Source: Saccharopolyspora endophytica (GTDB lineage: Bacteria > Actinomycetota > Actinomycetes > Mycobacteriales > Pseudonocardiaceae). From it: a stretch of 64,000 nucleotides of DNA. Position 1 is the stretch's first letter. Each line of letters starts with the position of its first letter. This document shows, in pieces, positions 45,316 through 54,122 of the stretch. A program made the position numbers and the translations under genes. The stretch covers positions 434,001-498,000 of the forward strand of contig NZ_JAGPXE010000001.1 of NCBI RefSeq assembly GCF_018070075.1, read 5' to 3'. The notes below the pieces were generated by a model. The model was not told where the DNA came from. It searched no databases and saw only the letters and a list, made by a program, of their open reading frames with translations.

Positions 45316-45902
45316 GGAAGCTTCTGGTGCGGCTCGGCCTGATCACGGCCGTGCTGGCGATGGTCGGTGGCTGCGCCACCGAGGGCGACGACTCCAACAA
45401 GGCGGGCGGCGAGTTCACCTTCGTCTCGCCCGGCGGGCAGACGCGCATCTTCTACCCGGCCGGCGAGCGGGGCCGGATCAGCCACCTCTCCGGCGACGAC
45501 CTGCTCAACCCCGGGAAGCAGCTGGGGATCCAGGACTTCCAGGGCCAGGTCGTCGTGCTCAACATCTGGGGCTCCTGGTGCGGCCCGTGCCGCTCCGAAG
45601 CCGACGACCTGCAGGCCGTGCAGGACAAGCTCGGTCCGCAGGGCGTGCAGGTGCTGGGCATCGACGTGCGGGACAACCAGAGCGCGGCAGCGGACTTCCA
45701 CCGAGACCGCGGCCTGAGCTACCCGTCGATCTTCGACCCGGCAGGTCGCACGCTGCTCTCGCTGCGCCAGTTCCCGCGCAGCACCGTCCCGGCCACCATC
45801 GTCCTCGACCGGCAGCACCGGGTCGCGGCGATCTTCCTGACCGAGATGCTCGAGAGCGAACTGCTCCCCGAGGTGCAGAAGATCGCTGCCGAGCCTGCGT
45901 AG
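45312..45902 (+). CDS. ResA/TlpA-type thiol-disulfide lipoprotein for cytochrome c maturation
   Basis: 196 aa. Lipoprotein signal peptide LLVRLGLITAVLAMVGGC. The thioredoxin fold has VVVLNIWGSWCGPCRSEADD (active site WCGPC) and cis-Pro in RSTVPATIVLDRQ. It reduces apocytochrome c haem-binding cysteines on the outer face of the membrane, receiving electrons from CcdA. ATG 45312 overlaps the previous stop. Followed by repeat copy D, then ccdA with its own promoter. Confidence 0.92.
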   Translation: MRKLLVRLGLITAVLAMVGGCATEGDDSNKAGGEFTFVSPGGQTRIFYPAGERGRISHLSGDDLLNPGKQLGIQDFQGQVVVLNIWGSWCGPCRSEADDLQAVQDKLGPQGVQVLGIDVRDNQSAAADFHRDRGLSYPSIFDPAGRTLLSLRQFPRSTVPATIVLDRQHRVAAIFLTEMLESELLPEVQKIAAEPA

Positions 45903-45991
45903 GTTTCCTTTGCGGTAGCTGAACCTGCGCGGTCCTTTCGGGGATCTGTCAGTGGTCGGCCGGGTTTACTGCAACTGCTCAGTGGTCTCTC

Positions 45992-46209
45992 TGCTCAGCG
46001 GTGCGGGAAGCGGAACCTGACACGTCTTCTGGCTCCGGGATCCGAGACTGATGTATGTCCAATACACGGCGCTACGGCTGTCCTCCCCAGAAGACGTGTC
46101 AGAACCCGCGGCGGTGCGGGTTGCTCAGGTGGGGTACTGCGAAACCGGCTTCGCCGGTTGCCTGACGGTGGTTGGGTGCTGAGAAACGGGCTTGGCCGGT
46201 TGCCTGACG
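45992..46209 (-). repeat. Intergenic stem-loop repeat, copy D (two small hairpins)
   Basis: Consensus orientation is minus. Long stem CTGACACGTCTTCTGG (46017-46032) with CCAGAAGACGTGTCAG (46087-46102), 16 bp perfect although its sequence differs from copies C and E. Small hairpins AACCGGC-TTC-GCCGGTT (46143-46159) and AACGGGC-TTG-GCCGGTT (46185-46201, one mismatch). Unlike the other copies it is not downstream of a gene in its own orientation; it sits between the ResA-like gene and ccdA. Confidence 0.85.
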
Positions 46210-46368
46210 TTTGGCTGTGACTTGTGCCTCCCGGTTGTGGTCGTTGGTCCTGGAATGGGTGGGACCAAGGTCCTGCTGGTGCGGGGTTCGTGCCTGGGCA
46301 TCGCGTTCACCTGGGGGTTCGTGGGCTGGTTCACCGAGCCCGGTGCGTGAGGGCGACGTCGGCTTTCC

Positions 46369-46374
46369 TACCCT
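46369..46374 (+). promoter_or_regulatory. -10 box, probable leaderless promoter of ccdA-resB-ccsB
   Basis: TACCCT, six bases (CGAAGC), then GTG 46381; no Shine-Dalgarno. Confidence 0.5.
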
Positions 46375-46380
46375 CGAAGC

Positions 46381-47163
46381 GTGAACCCCACCGAGCTCGC
46401 CGCGTCCGGACCGCTGTTGTTCGCGGCGGCGATCGCGGCGCTCGCCGGGGCGATCAGCTTCGCCTCGCCCTGCGTGGTCCCGCTGGTGCCCGGCTACCTG
46501 GCGTACCTCGCCGGTGTCGTGGGCGCCGACTCGCCGCCGGTCGATGAAGCCGAAGCCGAGGAGAACCGGCGCGGTCGCTGGCGGGTCGCCGGAGCCGCGC
46601 TGCTGTTCGTGGCCGGTTTCAGCGTCGTGTTCGCGGCCGGAGCGCTGTTGCTGCTCGGGGTGTCCGACGCGCTGCTGACCAACGAGCTGCTGCTGCAGCG
46701 CATCGGCGGCGTCGTCACGGTCGCGATGGGCCTGGTGTTCCTCGGCCTGATCCCCGCCCTGCAGCGCGACGTGCGCGTGCACCGCGTGCCGCGCGCCGGG
46801 GTGTGGGGCGCGCCGCTGCTCGGCGCGGTGTTCGGCCTCGGCTGGACCCCGTGCCTGGGACCGACCCTGGTGGGCGTCATCTCGGTCGCCGCCGGAACCG
46901 ATGTGGACACCGGCACCGCGCTGCGCGGAATCCTGCTGGTGCTCGCCTACTGCGTCGGCCTCGGCGTCCCGTTCGTGCTGCTGGCGCTCGGCGCCCGCTG
47001 GGCGGTGCGCAGCGCGGGCTGGCTGCGGCGGCGCGGCCGCGCGATCCAGATCGCGGGTGGAGTGCTGCTGGTGGTGGTGGGCCTACTGCTCGTCACCGGT
47101 TTGTGGGGAGAGCTGATCTCGATGCTTCGTGGCCCGATCGCCGGATTCGAGACGCCGATCTGA
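46381..47163 (+). CDS. ccdA: CcdA/DsbD-type transmembrane thiol reductase
   Basis: 260 aa with six TM helices. The first redox Cys is in GAISFASPCVVPLVPGYLAY, the second in FGLGWTPCLGPTLVGVIS. It passes electrons from cytoplasmic thioredoxin across the membrane to ResA. A charged loop VDEAEAEENRRGRWR lies between TM1 and TM2. GTG 46381 after a TACCCT box; the TGA shares one base with the resB ATG. Confidence 0.92.
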   Translation: MNPTELAASGPLLFAAAIAALAGAISFASPCVVPLVPGYLAYLAGVVGADSPPVDEAEAEENRRGRWRVAGAALLFVAGFSVVFAAGALLLLGVSDALLTNELLLQRIGGVVTVAMGLVFLGLIPALQRDVRVHRVPRAGVWGAPLLGAVFGLGWTPCLGPTLVGVISVAAGTDVDTGTALRGILLVLAYCVGLGVPFVLLALGARWAVRSAGWLRRRGRAIQIAGGVLLVVVGLLLVTGLWGELISMLRGPIAGFETPI

Positions 47164-48788
47164 TGCGCGACCACCTCACGACCGCCCTCGCATTCCTGCG
47201 CAACACCTGGCGCGGGCTGACGTCCATGCGCACCGCGCTGGTGCTGCTGTTCTTGCTGGCCATGGCGGCCCTGCCGGGCGCGCTGATCCCGCAGCGCTCG
47301 CTGAACCGGTCCGAAGTGGACAAGTACTTCCAGCAGCACCCAGACATCGCGCCGCTGCTGGACAAGATCGGCATGTTCGAGGTCTTCAGCTCGGTCTGGT
47401 TCGCCTCGATCTACGTGCTGCTGTTCATCTCGCTGATCGGCTGCCTGCTGCCGCGCTGCTGGGAGTACTACAAGCAGTGGCGCAGCAAGCCGGTCCGCAC
47501 CCCGCGCAACCTGGGCCGGCTGCCGCACCACGCGGAGAAGACGCTCGACGACACCTCGGTCGACGAGGCCATCGCCGCGGCCAAGACCCGGCTGCGCGGC
47601 TGGCGGATGGTCGAGCACACCGAGGCCGACGGAGCCCGGTCGATCAGCGCCGAGCGCGGATTCCTCCGCGAGGTCGGCAACCTCGTGTTCCACTTCGCGC
47701 TGGTCGGGCTGCTGATCGGGCTCGCGGGCGGCAAGCTCTACGGCTACGAGGGCCAGGTCATCGTGGTCGCCGACGGCTCCGAGTTCTGCAACTCCGGCAC
47801 CTACAACTACGACTCGTTCCGCGCGGGACTGTCGGTCGACGGCACCCAGCTGTCCCCGTTCTGCGTCAAGGTCGACGACTTCGACGTCGACTACCAGCCC
47901 AACGGCCAGGTGGCCAACTACCGCGTGGGCATGCAGTACCAGTCCGGGGAGGGCCTGGAGACCAACACCTGGCAGCCCTACACGCTGCAGGTCAACCACC
48001 CGCTGCGCACCGCCGGAGACCGGATCTACCTGACCGGCAACGGCTACGCGCCCCGGTTCACCGTGACCTGGCCGGACGGCCAGCAGCGCACCAGCCTCGT
48101 GCAGTGGCAGCCGATGTCGCCGCAGACGATGCTCTCGCAGGGCGCCACCAAGTTCGACCAGCCCGGCGTCACCGACGAGGTGCAGCGCAGGCAGAGCCAG
48201 CTGGCCATCACCGGTCTGTTCGCGCCGACCGCGGCGTTCGACGGCAAGATCCTCAGCTCCGGGTTCCCCGACCTGCTGGACCCGACCGCGGCCATCGACG
48301 TGATGCGCGGCGACCTGGGCCTGGACTCCGGACGCGGGCAGTCGATCTTCGGTGTCGACCAGTCGATGGTCGAGCAGGGCAGGCTCAACCGGGTCGCCCG
48401 CGAGAACGTCCGCGTCGGCGAGGAGATCCGCCTCGACGACGGCACCACGGTCCGCTTCGACGGAGTCGAGCGCTGGGCGAACCTGCAGGTCTCGCACGAC
48501 CCGTTCCAGACATCGGTGCTGGCCTTCGCGGTGCTCATCATCTTCGGACTCGGCACCTCGCTGATCGTCAAGCGCCGCCGCATCTGGGTGCGGGCTGCTC
48601 CGCACCCGGAAACCGGCGAAAGCCCCGCCGCGCGTACCGTTGTCGAGGTCGGCGGGCTCGCCCGCACCGACCAGGCCGGGTACGGCGAGGAGTTCGCCCG
48701 GATCGCCGATGACCTGCTCGGTGCGGATGTCGACCACTCGCCCCAGCCCCGCGCGGACGCTGGGACCGCGCGCGAAAGGAAGAGCTGA
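47163..48788 (+). CDS. resB: ResB/Ccs1 cytochrome c synthase component
   Basis: 541 aa. TM1 MRTALVLLFLLAMAALPGAL with IPQRSLNRSEVDKYFQQHPD, TM2 WFASIYVLLFISLIGCLLPR, TM3 LVFHFALVGLLIGLAGGKLY, a large extracytoplasmic domain (about 195-445) and TM4 SVLAFAVLIIFGLGTSLIVK, then a cytoplasmic tail. It forms the system II haem-delivery and ligation complex with CcsB. ATG 47163 overlaps the ccdA stop by one base and the stop overlaps the ccsB ATG the same way. Confidence 0.92.
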   Translation: MRDHLTTALAFLRNTWRGLTSMRTALVLLFLLAMAALPGALIPQRSLNRSEVDKYFQQHPDIAPLLDKIGMFEVFSSVWFASIYVLLFISLIGCLLPRCWEYYKQWRSKPVRTPRNLGRLPHHAEKTLDDTSVDEAIAAAKTRLRGWRMVEHTEADGARSISAERGFLREVGNLVFHFALVGLLIGLAGGKLYGYEGQVIVVADGSEFCNSGTYNYDSFRAGLSVDGTQLSPFCVKVDDFDVDYQPNGQVANYRVGMQYQSGEGLETNTWQPYTLQVNHPLRTAGDRIYLTGNGYAPRFTVTWPDGQQRTSLVQWQPMSPQTMLSQGATKFDQPGVTDEVQRRQSQLAITGLFAPTAAFDGKILSSGFPDLLDPTAAIDVMRGDLGLDSGRGQSIFGVDQSMVEQGRLNRVARENVRVGEEIRLDDGTTVRFDGVERWANLQVSHDPFQTSVLAFAVLIIFGLGTSLIVKRRRIWVRAAPHPETGESPAARTVVEVGGLARTDQAGYGEEFARIADDLLGADVDHSPQPRADAGTARERKS

Positions 48789-49786
48789 TGCCGGTCAACG
48801 AGACGCTGTCGAACTACAGCGACATGGCCTACGCCACCTCGGTGGTCATCTACATCGCGGCGATGCTGCTGTACTTCGGCGAGTTCGCCTACGGCAGGGT
48901 CGCCACCGCGGCCCGCACCCGCGAAGCCGCCCTGGTGGGCGCGGAGAAGTCGTCCGAGGCCAAGGACGTCGTCGGCCACGTCCCGGCGCAGCCCAAGCGG
49001 CCGCTGGCCGAGCGGCTCGGCGGCATGGCCGTGTCGATGACCGTGCTCGGCGCGCTGGTGCACTTCGGTTCCCTGCTGACCCGCGGTCTGGCCACGGGTC
49101 GCGTGCCGTGGGGCAACATGTACGAGTTCGGCTCGGCGATCTGCCTGGCGGCCGTGGTGGCCTGGCTGATCGTGCTGTTCCGGCAGCTGCGCAACGCCCG
49201 CCGCGAAGCCACCCCGGCCCAGCTGCGCGGCCTCGGCGGATTCCTGATGCTGCCGGTGACGCTGCTGCTGTTCCTGTCCGGCACCGTGCTCTACGCCGAA
49301 GCCGCGCCGCTGCAGCCGGCGCTGCAGTCGTACTGGATCGTCATCCACGTCGCCGCCGCGATCGTCTCCAGCGGCGCGCTGCTGTTCGCCGGTGTCGCCA
49401 GCGTCCTCTACCTGCTGCGCTGCCGGTACGAGAACAACCCGCTGAAGATGGCCAAGTTCGGTTCGCGGCTGCCCACCAGCCAGGCGCTGGACCGGATGGC
49501 CTACCGCGCCACCGTGATCATCTTCCCGGTGTGGACCTTCGCGATCGTCGCCGGTGCCATCTGGGCGGAGGCCGCGTGGGGCCGCTTCTGGGGCTGGGAC
49601 CCCAAGGAGACCTGCGCGTTCATCGCCTGGATCGTCTACGCCGCCTACCTGCACGCGCGCGCGACCGCGGGCTGGCGCGGGGTGCGCTCGGCGTGGATCA
49701 ACGTCCTCGGCCTGGCCGTGATGATCTTCAACCTGTTCTTCGTCAACCTCGTCGTCACGGGTCTGCACTCCTACGCCGGGCTGTGA
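48788..49786 (+). CDS. ccsB: CcsA/CcsB cytochrome c biogenesis haem-handling protein
   Basis: 332 aa, about eight TM helices. The WWD-type haem motif is in AAWGRFWGWDPKETCAFIAW; conserved His residues are LGALVHFGSL, WIVIHVAAAI and YAAYLHARATAG. With ResB it exports haem and ligates it to CxxCH of apocytochromes. Last gene of the ccdA-resB-ccsB unit. Confidence 0.94.
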   Translation: MPVNETLSNYSDMAYATSVVIYIAAMLLYFGEFAYGRVATAARTREAALVGAEKSSEAKDVVGHVPAQPKRPLAERLGGMAVSMTVLGALVHFGSLLTRGLATGRVPWGNMYEFGSAICLAAVVAWLIVLFRQLRNARREATPAQLRGLGGFLMLPVTLLLFLSGTVLYAEAAPLQPALQSYWIVIHVAAAIVSSGALLFAGVASVLYLLRCRYENNPLKMAKFGSRLPTSQALDRMAYRATVIIFPVWTFAIVAGAIWAEAAWGRFWGWDPKETCAFIAWIVYAAYLHARATAGWRGVRSAWINVLGLAVMIFNLFFVNLVVTGLHSYAGL

Positions 49787-49980
49787 GCAGCACTCGATCC
49801 GGCGTTCGCAGGAGTGCGACGGCGCGTTCGGCTCGCAGCCGTGGCGTGAATCGCGTTTGGTGACCTGAGAAACCCGCGGCGCCTACCTGCCACCTATGGT
49901 GACTAGGGGGTATGTGTGGGTTTAGGTTGCTGTGCGCAAGCGCTGCACAGCTCGGCTCGAACGTTGGAGGGACGGCGACG

Positions 49981-51450
49981 GTGACGGGACAGTACGAAGA
50001 GCCCGAGACGAGGCGGGACGTCGGTGCCGTCTCCCCGCAGGCCGACGGCCCGGCCGGCACCGAGGCCGGGAGCAAGAGCGGCAACGGCTCCTACACCGAC
50101 CCGGAGACGCGGCCGCACCAGCCCAAGCCGGTTCCCGAGCACCCCGAACCGTCGTACGTGGACCCGTCGCAGCCCGACGTGTCCGGCCCTTACCCGGTCG
50201 CGGACACCCCGCAGCCGTACTACCCGAGCGGAGCGCCGGTGTACCCCGACCCGTCCCAGTCAGGTCCGCACCCGCAGCAGCAGCCGTGGCCCGGTTACCC
50301 GGGGACCCAGTCCGGTCCCCACCAGGTCTCGGGCCCGCACCAGGTCTCGGGTCCCCACCAGGTCACCGAGGGCGGCTCCGGGCCGGTTCCGGTGAGCCCG
50401 TACGCGCCCGTCTCGGGCGGTCCGTCCGGACCGTTCCCGACCGGCCAGCCGTACCCGCAGCAGCCGCCCCAGCAGCCCGGCCCGCAGCAGCCCGGTCACC
50501 AGCAGCCGCAGCCGAACGCCGACCTGTCGTCCGCGCAGCTGCTGCGGCAGACCAAGCGGCCGCCGCAGTCCGGCTGGCGCAAGGCCGTCTACATGGCCAG
50601 CGGCAAGACGGTCAACCTCGGCGAAGGACCGACCGACCGGCGACGCCGCGAGCTCATCACGCGGATCAACCAGCCGCTGCAGGGCTGCTACAAGATCGCG
50701 ATGCTCAGCCTCAAGGGCGGCGTCGGCAAGACCACCGCGACCGCCACGCTCGGCGCGACCTTCGCCTCGCTGCGCGGCGACCGCGTCATCGCCGTCGACG
50801 CCAACCCGGACCGCGGCACGCTGAGCCAGAAGATCCCGCTGGAGACCACCGCGACCGTCCGGCACCTGCTGCGCGACGCGCACCGGATCCGCCGCTACAG
50901 CGACGTCCGCTCCTACACCTCGCAAGGCCCGAGCCGACTGGAAATCCTCGCCAGCGAGCAGGATCCGGCCGTCTCCGAGGCGTTCAGCGAAGACGACTAC
51001 CGGCGCACCGTGACGCTGTTGGAGCACTTCTACAACGTGGTGCTCACCGACTGCGGCACCGGCCTCATGCACTCGGCCATGAAGGGCGTGCTGGACGTCG
51101 CCGACTCGCTGGTGATCGTCTCCTCCAGCTCGATCGACGGCGCCCGCAGCGCATCGGCCACTTTGGACTGGCTCGACGCCCACGGCTACGGCGACCTGGT
51201 CTCTCGCTCCGTCGCCGTCATCAACTCCGTGCGACCCGCATCCGGCAAGGTCGACGTGGACAAGCTCGGCGCCCACTTCGCGTCCCGCTGCCGGGCCGTC
51301 TCCCGCATCCCGTTCGACCCGCACCTCGAAGAAGGCGCGGAAGTCGAACTCGACCAGCTGGCGGCTCCGACGCGGATGGCGTTGCTGGAACTAGCAGCAA
51401 TGGTCGCCGACGACTTCCCCCACGCCCCTGGGCGTCAGGCTCAGTCGTAA
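49981..51450 (+). CDS. EspI-like MinD/ParA ATPase with long disordered N-terminus (Rv0530-like)
   Basis: 489 aa. Residues 1-185 are Pro/Gln/Gly-rich, with three tandem GPHQVS units at about 112-128. Then a conserved linker GWRKAVYMASGKTVNLGEGP and a MinD/ParA domain: deviant Walker A LKGGVGKTT (244-252), VIAVDANPDRGTLSQ, VVLTDCGTGLMHSAMKGVLD. The closest type I recognise is EspI of the ESX-1 locus, which also has a Pro-rich half plus ParA half. Rv0530 lies here in M. tuberculosis. GTG 49981 with GGAGGG about 9 nt upstream. It may serve a type VII system whose substrates are encoded at 54.9-57.0 kb (inference). Confidence 0.82.
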   Translation: MTGQYEEPETRRDVGAVSPQADGPAGTEAGSKSGNGSYTDPETRPHQPKPVPEHPEPSYVDPSQPDVSGPYPVADTPQPYYPSGAPVYPDPSQSGPHPQQQPWPGYPGTQSGPHQVSGPHQVSGPHQVTEGGSGPVPVSPYAPVSGGPSGPFPTGQPYPQQPPQQPGPQQPGHQQPQPNADLSSAQLLRQTKRPPQSGWRKAVYMASGKTVNLGEGPTDRRRRELITRINQPLQGCYKIAMLSLKGGVGKTTATATLGATFASLRGDRVIAVDANPDRGTLSQKIPLETTATVRHLLRDAHRIRRYSDVRSYTSQGPSRLEILASEQDPAVSEAFSEDDYRRTVTLLEHFYNVVLTDCGTGLMHSAMKGVLDVADSLVIVSSSSIDGARSASATLDWLDAHGYGDLVSRSVAVINSVRPASGKVDVDKLGAHFASRCRAVSRIPFDPHLEEGAEVELDQLAAPTRMALLELAAMVADDFPHAPGRQAQS

Positions 51451-51466
51451 GACTCCGTGGCCGGGT

Positions 51467-51650
51467 TGCTCAGCGGTGCGGGTAGCGGAACCTCAGACGC
51501 CTTCTGGCTCCGGGATCCGCGACTTGAGTATTAACGGATACGCGGCGCTGCGGCTGTCCTCACCAGAAGACGTCTGAGAACCCGCGGCGGTGCCTGTTGC
51601 TTGCTCGGGGTACCGAGAAAGCGGCTTCCCCGCTTGCCTGACGGGCTCGG
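51467..51650 (-). repeat. Intergenic stem-loop repeat, copy E
   Basis: Consensus orientation is minus. Long stem CTCAGACGCCTTCTGG (51492-51507) with CCAGAAGACGTCTGAG (51563-51578); the single mismatch is a U-G wobble in the minus-strand RNA. Small hairpin AAGCGGC-TTC-CCCGCTT (51619-51635) with one mismatch at the loop-closing pair. In the minus orientation it is directly downstream of the 65-aa gene. Confidence 0.82.
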
Positions 51651-51674
51651 GCTGCTTGACGGGGTTGGGCTTGG

Positions 51675-51872
51675 TTACTTGAGGCCGCCGTCTTCGTCCG
51701 TCGGGCGCTTGTTCTTGCGTTGTTCTTCGGCGATCTTGCGGAGGAATTCCGGGTCGTCGTCGGGGGCGACCGGGGCTCTGCGGGCGCGCGGTGCGGCGAC
51801 CTGCGGGCCGAACGCCTTCCACATCAGCACAGCGATGGTGAGCGCGCCAATGGCGGCGAGGGCATAGATCAT
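51675..51872 (-). CDS. Small single-TM membrane protein
   Basis: 65 aa: one N-terminal TM segment MIYALAAIGALTIAVLMWKA, then a Pro/Arg-rich linker and a charged C-terminus with DPEFLRKIAEEQRKNKRP. Function unknown; resembles small actinobacterial membrane proteins at this locus. ATG 51872 with GGAGG 8 nt upstream; the TTG at 51887 in the same frame is inside the ribosome binding site. The 323-nt gap to bldC holds only the hairpin at 51961-52000. Confidence 0.7.
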   Translation of the reverse strand: MIYALAAIGALTIAVLMWKAFGPQVAAPRARRAPVAPDDDPEFLRKIAEEQRKNKRPTDEDGGLK

Positions 51873-51960
51873 CGTGGCCACCTCCAACCGTTCCGCTTAC
51901 GACACTAGCCAATCAGAGCCGGCGGTGTCTTTGTCCGGAGGTGTCCGGTTCGAGCGGGGT

Positions 51961-52000
51961 CCCTGGTGACGCCTCGCGGACGTGCGAGGTGTCACCAGGG
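51961..52000 (-). terminator. Long hairpin downstream of bldC
   Basis: CCCTGGTGACGCCTCGC (51961-51977) pairs with GCGAGGTGTCACCAGGG (51984-52000): 17 bp with one wobble position and a 6-nt loop. It lies about 195 nt after the bldC stop on the minus strand. No T-tract. Confidence 0.6.
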
Positions 52001-52195
52001 ACGGCGGTCGTCATCGGCCGGCCGCCCAGCGATCTTCGACTTGGTGCAGCGATTCTCGGCTGTTGCGACTGCTTCCTCCGGCGCCTGCCGCGGTGCCCGG
52101 GGCACTCACCACGAGGGGTTTGGCAAGTGGGCCTGCGCACCGCCGCGTTGACTTCCGCGCCGCTTCGAGATGGTCGCCGCTGCCGGACCGGTCGG

Positions 52196-52420
52196 TCAGG
52201 CGGTGCGGTTCACATCGTTGGTCAGCTCGGCCAGCAGGGTGCGGACCTCAGACTCGCGGAAGCGACGGTGGCCACCGGGGGTGCGGATCGAACCGATCCG
52301 GCCGGCGGTCGCCCATCGGGTCACGGTCTTGGGGTCGACCCGGAAGAGCGCCGCGACCTCACCCGGGGTGAGGAGCTGCTCCTGACCGTTCTGGCGAGGC
52401 TGCTGAGTCGACGCGGTCAC
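52196..52420 (-). CDS. bldC: Developmental regulator BldC (MerR-type HTH)
   Basis: 74 aa. LLTPGEVAALFRVDPKTVTR followed by WATAGRIGSIRTPGGHRRFR, nearly the Streptomyces BldC core, then ESEVRTLLAEL. BldC binds direct repeats head-to-tail and represses early development in Streptomyces. GTG 52420 with GGAGG 6 nt upstream; the longer frame to 52480 is not supported. Divergent from the DUF4229 gene. Confidence 0.92.
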   Translation of the reverse strand: MTASTQQPRQNGQEQLLTPGEVAALFRVDPKTVTRWATAGRIGSIRTPGGHRRFRESEVRTLLAELTNDVNRTA

Positions 52421-52603
52421 GTGTGACCTCCACTTTTTGCGATAACTGGTATTCGGGCATTCCGGTCGCAATCGTGGCACCTCAGGGGTCAGGTACTCGA
52501 ACGTTTGGGTTTAGGTAAAGGGAAGGTAAGGGACGAAAACGGCGCTTCGGGCGCTCCGACCTGCGGTCCCCGGACGCCGGGCCGATCGTTCCCGAGGGTG
52601 CTC

Positions 52604-52609
52604 TACCCT
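52604..52609 (+). promoter_or_regulatory. -10 box, probable leaderless promoter of the DUF4229 gene
   Basis: TACCCT, seven bases, then GTG 52617; no Shine-Dalgarno. Confidence 0.45.
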
Positions 52610-52616
52610 GGATGAC

Positions 52617-52991
52617 GTGCGGGAACAGCAGGAGACGAGAACCGACGAGCCCGAAACCGCGGTCGCCGCGACCTCCGGAGCGGGCCCTGAGCAGCCGACC
52701 GGCGAGACGTCCGAGGTCAAGCCCAACCTGGCCCGCGACCTCGCGCTCTACACCGCGGCCCGGTTCGGCCTGGTCGCGGTCGTGGCGGTGCTGCTGATGC
52801 TGGCCCAGGTGCCGGTCCTGGTCGCCATCGCGGTGTCTGTCGTCGTGGTCATGCCGCTGTCGCTGCTGGTCTTCGGCAAGCTCCGGCGCCGCGTCGCGGT
52901 GGGCATGGCCGAGCGCACCGCGGACCGCCGCGAACGCCGTGAGCAGCTGCGCGCCCAACTGCGCGGCGACGCCCCGGCGGATGCCGAATGA
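52617..52991 (+). CDS. DUF4229 family membrane protein
   Basis: 124 aa. An acidic, Thr/Glu-rich N-terminus of about 38 residues, then [20 protein letters not shown] and a hairpin of TM segments [39 protein letters not shown], ending in a charged helix [19 protein letters not shown]. Fits DUF4229; function unknown. GTG 52617; the stop overlaps the next ATG (ATGA). Confidence 0.78.
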   Translation: MREQQETRTDEPETAVAATSGAGPEQPTGETSEVKPNLARDLALYTAARFGLVAVVAVLLMLAQVPVLVAIAVSVVVVMPLSLLVFGKLRRRVAVGMAERTADRRERREQLRAQLRGDAPADAE

Positions 52992-54085
52992 CCAGCGACA
53001 TCGACCGCTCCTGCGAGCGCACGCGGGCCTGGACCAGCGAGGCCGTCCGGATCATCGAGGCCGACGCGAACCGCAGCGCCGACACCCACTTGTTGCGGTA
53101 CCCGCTGCCCGCCGAGTGGGGGATCGACCTCTACCTCAAGGACGAGTCAACACATCCGACCGGTTCGCTCAAGCACCGGCTCGCCCGTTCGCTGTTCCTC
53201 TACGCCATCTGCAACGGCTGGGTGACCGAGAACACACCGGTGATCGAGGCTTCGTCCGGATCGACGGCGGTCTCGGAGGCCTACTTCGCCCGACTGCTCG
53301 GACTGCCGTTCATCGCGGTGATGCCCCGGTCCACCAGCGGCGAGAAGGTCGCGCTCATCGAGTGGCAGGGCGGTCGCTGCCACTTCGTCGACGAGCCCGG
53401 CGCGATCTACTCCGAGTCCCGGCGGCTGGCCTCCGAGCTCGGCGGCCACTTCATGGACCAGTTCACCAACGCCGAACGCGCCACCGACTGGCGGGGCAAC
53501 AACAACATCGCCGAGTCGATCTTCGAGCAGCTCGCGCTCGAACCGCACCCGGAACCTGCCTGGATCGTCGTCGGCGCGGGCACCGGCGGCACCAGCGCCA
53601 CCATCGGCCGCTACCTGCGCTACCGCAGGCTCGGGACCCGGTTGGCCGTCGTCGACCCGCAGCGCTCGGTGTTCTTCGAAGCCTGGCGCGACAGCGATCC
53701 CTCGCTCACCAGCGATTCCGGCTCGCTCATCGAGGGCATCGGCAGGCCCAGGGTGGAACCGTCGTTCATCGGGCAGGCCATCGACCGGATGATCAAGGTC
53801 CCGGACGCCGCCTCCATCGCGACCATCCGCTGCACCGAGCAGGTCCTCGGACGCCGCGTCGGCGGCTCGACCGGGACCAACCTGTGGGGCGTGTTCGCGC
53901 TGATCTCCCAGATGCTCGCCGAGGGCCGCGAGGGCAGCATCGTCACGCTGCTCTGCGACGGCGGCGAGCGCTACACCAACACCTACTTCGACGACCGCTG
54001 GGTCGCCGAGCGGGGCATGGACCTCGAGGCGCCGCGCAAGATCCTGGACCACTTCCACAGCACCGGCGAGTTCCAGGCAGACTAG
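52988..54085 (+). CDS. PLP-dependent cysteine synthase-like enzyme (Cds1-like)
   Basis: 365 aa fold-type II PLP enzyme: [20 protein letters not shown] with PLP Lys in [25 protein letters not shown] (Asn/Ser loop), [20 protein letters not shown] (phosphate-binding Gly loop), [13 protein letters not shown] near the C-terminus. Resembles the mycobacterial L-cysteine desulfhydrase Cds1 (Rv3684), which releases H2S from cysteine; a true synthase role is also possible. ATG 52988 overlaps the DUF4229 stop. Confidence 0.82.
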   Translation: MTSDIDRSCERTRAWTSEAVRIIEADANRSADTHLLRYPLPAEWGIDLYLKDESTHPTGSLKHRLARSLFLYAICNGWVTENTPVIEASSGSTAVSEAYFARLLGLPFIAVMPRSTSGEKVALIEWQGGRCHFVDEPGAIYSESRRLASELGGHFMDQFTNAERATDWRGNNNIAESIFEQLALEPHPEPAWIVVGAGTGGTSATIGRYLRYRRLGTRLAVVDPQRSVFFEAWRDSDPSLTSDSGSLIEGIGRPRVEPSFIGQAIDRMIKVPDAASIATIRCTEQVLGRRVGGSTGTNLWGVFALISQMLAEGREGSIVTLLCDGGERYTNTYFDDRWVAERGMDLEAPRKILDHFHSTGEFQAD

Positions 54086-54122
54086 GGCCGCACGTCGACG
54101 ATCTTGCGTGGGAGGAGGTCCG

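Noticed and set aside
49862-49886. CTGAGAAACCCGCGGCG after ccsB as another repeat copy
   Set aside because: Similar to the repeat junction on the minus strand but without stems; possibly a remnant, not supportable.
50312-50364. Short direct repeats as a possible CRISPR array
   Set aside because: They are in-frame codons for GPHQVS within the EspI-like protein, with no spacers.
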